A stretch of 64,000 nucleotides of DNA from Amorphophallus konjac (taxonomy: Eukaryota > Streptophyta > Magnoliopsida > Alismatales > Araceae): positions 222,338,641 to 222,402,640 of the forward strand of contig CM040126.1 of assembly GCA_022559845.1 (NCBI GenBank), in the 5' to 3' direction. Position numbers and translations under genes: made by a program. The notes below the pieces were generated by a model. That model was not told where the DNA came from. It made no database searches and was given only the letters and a program-made list of their open reading frames with translations. Below, piece by piece: positions 55,156 to 64,000 of the stretch (positions are counted from its first letter, which is position 1; every line of letters starts with the position of its first letter).

Positions 55156-55591
55156 TAAAATCGCTTGTGTTCTGTGTGTTTGGTTTGTGATTCTGCATCT
55201 TTTTTGCTCCTGTCTGTTTGATATTCAGATAAATGTTTAAGAGTGGTTAAATGATTCATGTCTTCACTCGCTATAATTGCTATATGAGATTGTTGCTGAA
55301 GCTTCTCATCCAGTAGGTATATCAAAAAGTGTGGTTGAAAGGATAAGCAAAGCTTATCTGGAATTCCATACTTTGCGTGAGGATCAGTCTCCGCCATCGT
55401 ACTATACCTGGATGTTTGGCTAACTTCTAAGTGCTGTCATCTAATCTCTTCTAATATTGCTGAATTTTTCATCTCTGGATTGAGTTACAGTAGTTTGTGT
55501 TTATTCCACATTGATTTTAACTGCTGTAGTTTTCAAAGGGGTAGATCTATTCACCCCTCTCTAGATCGTAGCATCCATCCGTCCCAATAGG

Positions 55592-55603
55592 TGGTATCAG
55601 AGC
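55592..55603 (+). other. Element C primer-binding site
   Basis: TGGTATCAGAGC two bases after the LTR end. Confidence 0.92.
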
Positions 55604-55644
55604 CTAACTCTTCCTTAGGGCCTCACATCCCGGAGAGATTAGAT

Positions 55645-58092
55645 ATGGATGCTAAAAGTGTAGTTGCTGAGGGTCACTCAACTAGCAAGCCACCATTCTT
55701 TAATGGTAGCAATTATGTGTACTGGAAGAATAGGATGCGGGTTTTTTTCCGTGCTAAGGATTATGAGACCTGGAAGGTGGTGAGTAAAGGTCCATTTGAT
55801 TTACATCCAGATGAGGAATTCTGGACTAAGGAGCATATCCGAAAATCCACTCTGAATTGGGGAGCTATCAATGCTATACAATTTGCTCTCCATCCCACTG
55901 AATTCTCCAGAGTTTCCTCCTGTACCACTGCTAAGGAGATGTGGGATAAGTTAGAGGTTATTTATGAAGGGACGTCTCAGGTTAGAGAAACTAAAGCCAA
56001 TATGTTAGTCTTTGAGTACGAGGCTTTCAAAATGAAGCCTGCGGAGTCCATATCTGAGATGTATGCTTGCTTGAATGTGATCACTAACAGTTTGAGAAGT
56101 CTAGGAAAGACCTACAGTGAGTATGAAATTGTTAGAAAAATTATAAGGTCCTTGACACCCATCTGGCATACCAAGGCCACTGTAGTGGAGGAGTCCAGGA
56201 ACCTTGCTACGACCACTGTAGATGAGCTTATCGGTTCTCTCATGACATATCAGTTGAACCTCAAGAAAACTGATGAGACTGAGAAGAGAAGGATATCGTT
56301 AGCTCTTAAGGTTAACTCTAGCAAAGGGTCATCCAGTGAGTGCAGTTGTACTAGTTCTAAGGAAGATCAGGATGAGTTTGCTATGATTACCAGGAAGTTC
56401 AAGAAATTCCTGAGGAAAGAAGGGAAAGGGCTAAAGAAAAAGTACTTCTCAGGAAAAAGACAGTCCAAACACAAACCTGAACCTGCCAAGAAAACTGATG
56501 CCATTGTCTGCTATAACTACAGGAAAGCAGGACACCTCAAAGCGGACTGCCTAGAGCTCAAGGACAAGCAGCACATGTGGAAGAACAAACGGGGAAAAGC
56601 TATGGTTAGCACCTAGAGCGATGATGAAGAAGGAAGTCAGAGTAGCTCCTCTGACAGTGAGACAGAAGACAGGATTTGCCTGATGACAAAAAGTGATGAT
56701 GAGGTAATTTCTCCATTTGACAATTTTACTCAGAATGAATGGGAGGATGCTTATGCTGAAATTTTAGAGAAATATGAAGACGTGCGTAGGGAGAACAGAC
56801 ATTTAAAAAGGAAAATGAATTCATTAGCTAATGATACTTCCTTGTCTGATAAAATTACATGTCTGCAAACTAAAAATTCAGAATTGAAAAACTCCCTAAA
56901 TGAAGCTGAATGTTATAAAAGCATGTTAGATAATCTGAAAGAGGAAAATGAAAACTTGCAGAACTCCACTGATGAACTTAAAATGAGAATACATGAATTT
57001 AAGGAAGAAACCAGAACAACAACTGAAAAATATGATGCCATCAATGGTGTAAATGCTGAGTTTAAAAAGGTCATTGAAAACCTTGAAAAGGAATACAAAG
57101 ACAAACAAAACTCCCTTGAAGGCATGACATAAGGTGTAGAAAATCTGAACGCCATCTTGGGAACAAAAGGAAATTTCATAAAGGAAGGTTTGGGTTTCAA
57201 CCCAACTAATAAGGGGAGGTTTGACATGAGAACCATCTCTTTTGTGGCAGAAAAGGGGACATTCCAACCCCTGATAAAAATGACTTCTAGAGAAAGTCAG
57301 AAAAAGAACAAAACAAAATATATTGAGAAAACTAAATCCAGTGCCAAGGACAAGGGCAAAGGGAAGTGGTCTATGGAATCATCCTCATACACTCCCACGC
57401 CTCAGACCAAGGGACAGACTAGGGGTCAGACTTCTAGATCTAGAGCCCAAGGAACCCCCAAAACCAAAATAGACAAATCTCCATAGAACGGTCGAGGCAC
57501 CAATCAATTTCCATCTACCTCATCTTGGTACAAGTCTCCTAGGAACCAAGGGTAGAGTAGAAGAACCTCAGGTCGAGGCTGCTACCATAGTGCTCCTACC
57601 TACCCTACATTTCACAGTACTTACTATCATAACTTTGGAAATGGAGGTCTAGGTAGCTTCTACATGAGGCTAATGCAGAATCACTTTCAGAACTCAAACT
57701 CTGCTCAAAGGCATCAACCTTATTCTTGGGATTCCTTCATGACTAGGGTTAACAATTTCAGAAGTTTGAACTCTTATAGTTTTATCAACTCTAAGCCAAG
57801 TAAGTCCAGGATATATAAGACACCTATTGCTCTTAAGGCCTATTGGACTGATCACTGGCAAAGGAATTTTAAAAATGACTTCAAAAATAGGAAACATGCC
57901 ACACCTAAGAAACAAGTCACAAAGAATAAAAGTGGCAAGAAGAGGCAGACAAAACTGAATGATGAGAAATCCACAACTGCTATAAAGAAACCAAATCAAA
58001 TGTGGATACCAAAACATCTTGTTTCTAATCTACATGAGATAAATGCTTTTATGGGACCCAAGAAGCTCTGGGTTCCAAATCATTCCACTTGA
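55645..58092 (+). pseudogene. gag: Element C gag (UBN2 core, damaged knuckle, coiled coil)
   Basis: ATG at 55645 is chosen because MDAKSVVAEGHSTSKPPFF aligns with the A start; an upstream in-frame Met at 55591 overlaps the PBS. One frame of 815 codons contains the copia gag core (MWDKLEVIYEGTSQVRETKA, residues about 110-200), then a knuckle at 289-302 in which the second Cys is Tyr (CYNYRKAGHLKADC). An acidic patch, a coiled coil (about 360-490) and a basic Gly/Ser/Tyr-rich tail ending KKLWVPNHST follow. In-frame stops at 56614, 57130 and 57484, and a further one near 57553, fit TGG or CAR codons changed by single transitions. Protein role as for A; non-functional. Confidence 0.9.
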
Positions 58093-58100
58093 TTCTCTTG

Positions 58101-61100
58101 CAGGTATGCCTGGCAGCCAATCAAAATAGATGGTATCTTGATAGTGGCTTCTCCAAGCACATGACCGGGGATAAATGAAAATTCTACATGCTGATGAAGA
58201 AGGATGCAGGTCATGTTACCTTCAGAGGTAATACCAAAGGAAAAATAATTGGATCAGGAAAAATAGGTAAGTGTTCTTCTTATTGTATTGATGAAGTGAT
58301 GTTGGTAGAAGGCCTTGCCTATAACTTGTTTAGCATTAGCCAACTGTGTGATAAAGGTCATAAAGTGATTTTTGACACTCTTGCATGTACAATTTTTGAA
58401 CCGGATTCTGAATTTGTCAAATTTTCTGGTAAGAGAATCAATAACATTTATATGGTAGACTTAGATGATGTAGCACATTCTAATCTTTGTCTTAATGCTA
58501 ATAAGAATGACCTAACTTATCTATGGCATCGTAGATTAGATCATGCTAGCTATAGCGTGCTACACAAACTGAATAAACACAGCATGGTAAAAGGGCTTCC
58601 TGAAATTTCTTTCAAAAATGAAATAAAATTTGTGAGGTATCCACTTAATGTAAACAGACCGAAAATTCATTTAAATCTAGAACCAAAAATTTATCCTCTA
58701 AACCATATGAGCTAATTCACATGGACCTATTTGGACCCACTAGGTCAGTTAGCTTATCTAGAAACAGATATGATTTTGTGCTTGTTGATGATTTTTCTAG
58801 ATTTACTTGGGTCTTTTACTTGTCTCACAAAAATGAAGCTTTTGAAGAATTTTAGGAGTTCTTTTACAAAATAAAACAGACTAATGAGCATGCTATCTTG
58901 AATATCTTGTCTGATCATGGTGGTGAGTTTGTCAACTCACATTTTGATGACTTTTGCAGGGAGAATGGCATAACTAACAAGTTCTCCTAACCAAGAACTC
59001 CAGAGCAGAATGGAGTAGTGGAAAGGAGAAATCGAACATTAGTAGAAATGGCTAGGACCATGCTGGTAGAAGGGAACCTACCTAGGAAGTTTTGGGCAGA
59101 GGCCATTAACACTTCATGCTACATCATTAATAGAGCTCTGGTAAGACCCCCAACTCAAATGACTCTTTATGAAATTCTGAAAGGTAAGAAACCCTCTCTA
59201 GCTCATTTCAAGGTTTTTGGATGTAAATGTTTTGTTCATATAAATTTCAAAAGAGACCTTGATAAGTTCGAACCTAAAAGTGAACCTGGAATATTTCTAG
59301 GTTATTCTGATAAGTCTAGAGCCTACAGAATTTTTAATCTCAATTCTAAAACTGTGGAAGAGTCTCCTCATGTTGTGTTTGATGAGTCTGAAATTAGAAC
59401 TGAAACTGATTTATGCAGGGACAAGATTGATGGAGCAATTCTGAAAACCAAAGAAGACCAAAACAAAGAATCTGGGGAAGAAGCTGAGGAATCTGAAACT
59501 CAGGGGGAGGTAAGTGAAAGTTCAGGTAATCAGATCACTAACCTTAAATTTCTTAAAGACCATCCCCTTGAGAACATTATTGGTAGTTTAAATGACCCAT
59601 CGAGAACTAGAGCTCACTTGAGAGTTGAAAATGAATTGAACTCATTTACTTTAGTATCTCAGGTAGAACCTAAAAACATAGATAGTGACCTTCAAGATGA
59701 GCATTGGATTAATGCCATGCATGAAGAACTTAATCAATTTGATAGGAACAAGGTTTGGCACCTAGTTCCTAAACCCTCTCATGGCAACATAATAGGCACT
59801 AAATGGGACTTTCGTAATAAATCTGATGAGCAGGGTAAAATTGTTAGAAATAAGGCTAGGCTGGTTGCTCAGAGGTACAACCAAGAGTTTGGTATTGACT
59901 TCGAAGAGTCATTTGCCCATGTAGCTAGGCTAGAAGCCATTAGAATTCTTTTGGCCATTGTATGCCATCTAGGAATAACCTTACAGCAGATGGATGTCAA
60001 ATCTGCTTTTCTAAATGGTGAAATAAAAGAGGATGTATATGTTAAGCAACCCCCGGGTTTTGAGTGTCTTGAATTTTTTGACCATGTGTACAAACTTGAT
60101 AAGGCACTTTACGGTTTGAACAAGCTCCCCGAGCTTGGTATGACAGGTTGAGCAAGTTCCTCACGGAAAAGGGAGTCTCCAGAGGTAAGGTTGACCAAAC
60201 TTTATTCACAAAGGTATGTGAAAAGGAAAGTTTGATTATTCAAATTTATGTAGATGATATAGTATTTGGATCAACCAATTTATCCATGTGTGAGGAATTC
60301 TCAACTTCAATGACCAGTGAATTTGAGATGAGCTCAATGGGAGAGCTAAAAATTTTCCTTGGGTTGCAGGTATGTCAGACCAAAGAAGGAACATTTATAA
60401 CTCAAGAGAAATATGTCAAGGATCTTCTGAAGAAATTCAAGATGGAGAACCTCAAGGCAATAACCGCACCAATGGGAACATCTACCAATCTTGATTCTGA
60501 CCCTGAAGGTAAAATAGTAGACCCCAAATTATACAGAGGTATGATCGGATCCTTGTTATATCTTACTACTTCTCGACATGATATTCAATTCTCAGTATGT
60601 TTGTGTGCTAGATTTCAAGCATGTCCTAAGGATTCACACTTGATAGCTGTGGAAAGGATTTTTAGATATCTTTCTGGCACCCTAGACTTAGGCTTATGGT
60701 ATCCTGCTAAGTGTGAGCTAGATCTGATAGCTTACACTGATACATACTATGCTGGGTGTAGGATAGATAGGAAAAGTACTAGTGGATACTGTCAATTTTT
60801 AGGTGGTTGTCTAGTGTCTCGGGCATCTAAGAAACAACACACTGTCGCCCTATCCACTGCTGAGGCAGAGTATGTGGCTGCAGGCAACTGTGCTGTCCAA
60901 GTCCTTTGGATTAAACACTAATTAATTGACTATCTTATCAATCTTGGTTGCATCACAATCTTTTGTGATAACACTAGTGTCATTTCCTTAACTAAAAATC
61001 CTGTTCACCACTCTAGGACAAAACACATTGAAATCAAACATCACTTTCTAAGAGATGAGGTTAATAAAAAGGAGATTGAACTTGAATTCATTGAATCTGA

Positions 61101-61194
61101 AAGATAAATTGCTGACATTTTTACAAAATCACTGGGAAATCAAAGATTTAAGTTTTTAAGAAGAGAACTTGGTCTTTGTAAATTCTCTGCATGA
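58101..61194 (+). pseudogene. pol: Element C pol (protease, integrase, RT, RNase H)
   Basis: Protease with DSGFSKHMTG (58138) is followed at once by a TGA. The GAG-pre-integrase segment with two His of the zinc domain reaches 58640, where a frameshift removes the CxxC half. Integrase core: MDLFGPTR, VDDFSRFTW, SDHGGEF and [15 protein letters not shown] (58720-59050), with two stops. RT runs 59690-60500 with [18 protein letters not shown] and an intact YVDDIVFGS (60247). A one-base loss at 60113-60122 breaks RT between those motifs, at the same place as in A. RNase H (60735-61194) has TDTYYAGC in place of the usual TDADYAG, then KSTSGYC and LSTAEAEYVA; stops at 60919 and 61105 precede the final stop. 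Downstream of the frameshift 257 codons are open. Confidence 0.9.
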
Positions 61195-62970
61195 TTGCTC
61201 ATTCAGATTTACTATATCTCCTGAATGCTTTTGATGGTATATGAGTCATTGAATGCCTATTTAATGCATTTCATGGTTGACCCATAGGTATATCAAATGG
61301 AAGATGGGGGAAGGACAGATATTTTCTGTCTGAAAGCCAACTCTATGTGTAGAGGCTAGCCCTTCGCCTAGTATCATGGGTCAATACTCATTTGTTTAGA
61401 ATAGGTGTGTGTGCCTTTGTCATACTCATTTGAAACCTCATGTACACAGTCAGGGGGAGTTTGTGCTTTGTCATATCATCTCTATAATTCCAATTCATGC
61501 ATTTCTGTTTCATCTCATTGATCGGGTGAATTCTGAATAATTCTCTATTGATTCAACAGTTTATTGCTCAATAATGTCAACTTTCAATCTTCCACTCCTG
61601 ATCACTTTTAGTGATGACTCTCTTGAAAAGCTTACTCTGTCCTTCTTGCATATGTCATAACTTATCCTCATTCTTGGCCTCATTATCTGAACAATTCTTG
61701 GAATCCATTCTGAATCTGATCAGATGACAAATTGATAGACATGTTCATTAATCTAAGCTATTGAAATCAGAAAGCTTCTATTATAAGAAACAGTAATGAA
61801 CCCTGAATGAATTGTTGGTTTAATCTTTATGATCTTCAGAGACTAAAAACCAAACTTAATGAAGAAAGTACGTAGAATACTTTTTAATAGTTCTAAACCA
61901 TTTCGTTCATGTCTTGTCTAAATGAGTCTTGCAAAATCTGAATTTATCTAGACTCAGGCTAAATTGGTTGAGAGTACTTGAAAACATGTATTGTTCTTAA
62001 ACAACACTGTCTGGAAAATCAAATGGACAGATGTGTCAAAATGATAAATCATATATTATAAAGGTAGAGCACTGATTGAATGCACTGAGAAACTAGGTAC
62101 TTCATCAATGAAATGGAGAAAAACCCATGTCATGAAGTGCCTCAATTTATCTCTGTTCAGAAAATAAAAGGATAATTCCACTAAGTAACTAGGGGTACTG
62201 GCGTCTGATAAACGTGTACCCTTAAGTAAAAAGGTGAAAACTATACTAGAGACAGAATAGTGGATCTTGTCGAGTAACTAGGGGTACTGGCATCTGATAA
62301 ATGGGTACTCTTATGTAAAAAGGCTAGATCATACTTGATTGTTCTAAAGAAGTACAGAAAGGAAATGTATGAAACTATATCTGGTCCTCTAAGGATTAAT
62401 TCAGAACAGTGAAGGTTGTTTAATCTCAATACAAGTTCTGGTCATTCCTGATGATGCCTTAAGCCTTAGATAAACAAGATAATGTAAGACAAAAGCTGAC
62501 ATGTTCCATGTGCTCTGGGTTCATTACTATTAAAAGCTTGTACAGAATGATCCTCAGAGTGGTGTGGCTAGCCTCTCACTTTCATACTGACCAAACCACA
62601 TAAGTTCAGGAATGAACTATTTGCATTCTTAAAATAGAAGGATCTATGCTTTACTTGCTTGATTACTGAAACGTTTACACAGTTTGTCACATCAGATCTC
62701 CTCTTAACTATGATACTCATCATGATATCTTCCTCTTTATCCTTTCTGCTAATGGCAAAGGGGGAGAGAGTTTGATGTTGGAGAGAGTTTAATGGGGAGA
62801 GAGAGTTTGATGTTATTTGGAGAAAGCTTAATAGTTTAAAGGGGGTAAGTTTGCATTGCTTGGGTTGTGCATTGCATTTGCATCTTGTTGAGAGCACAAA
62901 TCTCGATTCTTAAAAAAACAAGTGTTGACATCAAAATGTAATGTGTTGCCATCATCAAAAAGGGGGAGAA
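61195..62970 (+). other. Element C 3' noncoding region and polypurine tracts
   Basis: No gene; no env-like frame of the kind some Sireviruses carry. Polypurine tracts at 61451-61460, 62757-62850 (a GA-rich cluster) and the PPT AAAAAGGGGGAGAA at 62957-62970. The GGTATATCAAATGG block at 61289 and hairpin modules at 62066-62312 are shared with B. Confidence 0.75.
62066..62312 (+). ncRNA. Conserved 3' noncoding hairpin modules (C): one type I, two type II
   Basis: Type I 62066-62155: AGAG/CTCT, TTGA/TCAA, CACT/AGTG, inner TTCATCAATGAA. Type II 62191-62223: AGGGGTAC/GTACCCTT enclosing CGT/ACG. Type II 62280-62312: AGGGGTAC/GTACTCTT enclosing CAT/ATG. Both type II copies are followed by AAGTAAAAAGG or TATGTAAAAAGG. 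Confidence 0.65.
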
Positions 62971-64000
62971 TGTTGTGGGAGTTTGTGTGGTACAATAAAT
63001 TTCATGTCATCTCTCCTCTGACTTGATTCAGTGAAGGTAGTATCCTTTTTGTTTTGATGATTGGCAACTACACTTTCTATTTGGCAACTATACATTTTAT
63101 TTTTTTCAGACCTTGGATTTTGACAAATAATGACTTGCAACACTGATGAGCATCTTATAGCTTCATGCACTTGGAATGCATACTTAGGTCGGTGCATGAT
63201 AGGTAGTGGTCATAATAAAGGTCGATGCAAACTACATGGTAAGCTGGTACCAAGTCGGTGCATGCTTGCGTCTTTTGCATATGAGGTCGATGCATATTCT
63301 TGCTTCTTTCAAAGAGGGATAGTGCCCATTTTATCCTTCTATATCTGAGGTCGGTGCACGTCTTGCATAACTCCATACAAGATCGGTACATGTTTTCATA
63401 GTAGGACGTACATGGTCAGTGCATATCGGCCTAAGTCTTTGATAGGGTCGGTGCACATTTACATTGAGCATATAGTCGGTGTAGGTTTTGCATCGAACAT
63501 ATAGTCGGTGCAGGTTTGCATTGTGCATATAGTCAGTGCAGGTTTTGGATCGAACATATAGTCGGTGCAGGTTTGCATCGTGTACATAGTCGGCGCATGT
63601 TGTGCATCGCGCATATAGTCGGTGCATGTTCTACATCGTGCACATAGTCGGTGTAGATTTTGCATTGAGCATATAGTCTGTGTATACTTTGCATTGAGCA
63701 TATAAAGTCGTACATGTTCTGCATCGTGCACATAGTCGGTGCATATTTTGCATTGAGCATATAGTTTGTGCATACTTTGCATTGAGCATATAAGGTAGGT
63801 GCAAGTTTTTGTCTTATGCCAAGCAAGGTCAGTGCACATCCTTTATAAGGTAGAATAAAGTTGATGCATGTTGATATATGCATAGACTTAGGTCAGTGCA
63901 TATTTGTAACGTACGTAACCAAAGTCTGTGCATGCATTGCCTTATGAATATAGAGGTCGGTGCATCTCTCTAATGGGATATACAACGTCTGTTCACCTTT
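62971..64000 (+). repeat. Element C 3' LTR, truncated by the window end
   Basis: First 1030 bp of the LTR, collinear with 26026-26730 plus 53811-54140. The motif array starts at about 63185. At 63650-63690 it reads through the site where D interrupts the 5' LTR, giving an empty-site comparison inside the same element. Confidence 0.92.

Larger units (their letters stand above)
53811..55589 (+). repeat. Element C 5' LTR, second part
   Basis: Continues the C motif array (53811-54330), then G-box, TATA, leader, hairpin array (54924-55100), leader structure and the TTCACCCCTCTCTAGATC end block, ending CCCAATA at 55589. With 26026-26730 it makes an LTR of about 2.48 kb. Confidence 0.9.
26026..64000 (+). 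mobile_element. Element C: Sirevirus (Ty1/copia) gag-pol element, 3' end outside window
   Basis: LTR start TGTTGTGGGAGTTTG at 26026 and again at 62971 after a polypurine tract. The 5' LTR ends at 55589 with a PBS at 55592. Gag (55645-58092) and pol (58101-61194) are collinear with A but damaged. The 5' LTR is split by D; the uninterrupted 3' LTR (63650-63690) reads straight across the junction and confirms the D boundaries. Without the nested elements C would be roughly 12 kb. Confidence 0.92.

Noticed and set aside
60148..60921. Separate gene for the RT/RNase H half of C
   Set aside because: It is the continuation of pol after a one-base frame change, with canonical RT motifs split across the two frames.
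61195..62970. Possible env-like third ORF after pol in C, as in some Sireviruses
   Set aside because: No frame above about 110 codons exists there, and the longest is on the minus strand.

Overview
This 64 kb window looks like heterochromatic or intergenic DNA from a flowering plant with a large genome. I found no host gene, rRNA or tRNA gene; the only tRNA-related sites are retrotransposon primer-binding sites matching plant initiator tRNA-Met. From position 738 on, nearly every base belongs to long-terminal-repeat (LTR) retrotransposons inserted into each other. The species cannot be named from the sequence. Boundaries were read by eye from TG..CA LTR ends, target-site duplications (TSDs), PBS and polypurine tracts, so allow a few bases of error.

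Layout, using my own letters. G (738-1496, minus) is a fragment of a Sirevirus-type Ty1/copia LTR, interrupted by B. B (from 1497, plus) is a gag-only copia element whose 3' LTR lies outside the window. B is interrupted by A (3185-15295, minus, TSD GGTGC), a full but decayed gag-pol Sirevirus; by H (20016-23876, TSD TTACC/CTACC), a probable solo LTR; and by C (from 26026, plus), a gag-pol Sirevirus whose 3' LTR runs off the window end. The 5' LTR of C is split by D (26731-53805, TSD ATATA), a probable gypsy-type solo LTR of about 3.5 kb. D in turn carries F (29660-42423, TSD CGTGT), a non-autonomous gypsy-like element with an intact 1183-residue gag ORF, and E (42520-53305, TSD TCTAC), a second gag-only copia element. 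The deepest stack is G, B, C, D, then E or F.

A and C have the Sirevirus order: UBN2-type gag with one CCHC knuckle and a coiled coil, protease, integrase, reverse transcriptase, RNase H, a long 3' noncoding region with repeated GGGGGAG tracts, and LTRs of 2.3-2.5 kb. Both are inactivated by nonsense and frameshift changes. B and E keep a remodelled gag (truncated core, long coiled coil, six zinc knuckles) and have lost pol just after the gag stop. They would depend on enzymes supplied in trans, as A- or C-like elements could once have done.

The most interesting material is noncoding. (1) The LTR leaders of G, A, B, C and E share a structure of two or three stems whose paired bases change together. 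(2) The 3' noncoding regions of A, B, C and E share two further hairpin modules with compensatory changes. (3) The U3 regions of A, B and C hold long arrays of a GGTCGGTGCAC motif at about 31-bp spacing (three helical turns). The motif contains the reverse complement of the plant DRE/CRT core ACCGAC and is followed by CACGTG G-boxes and a TATA box. E carries a diverged version of the array. F has palindromic W-box-like arrays in the same promoter position.
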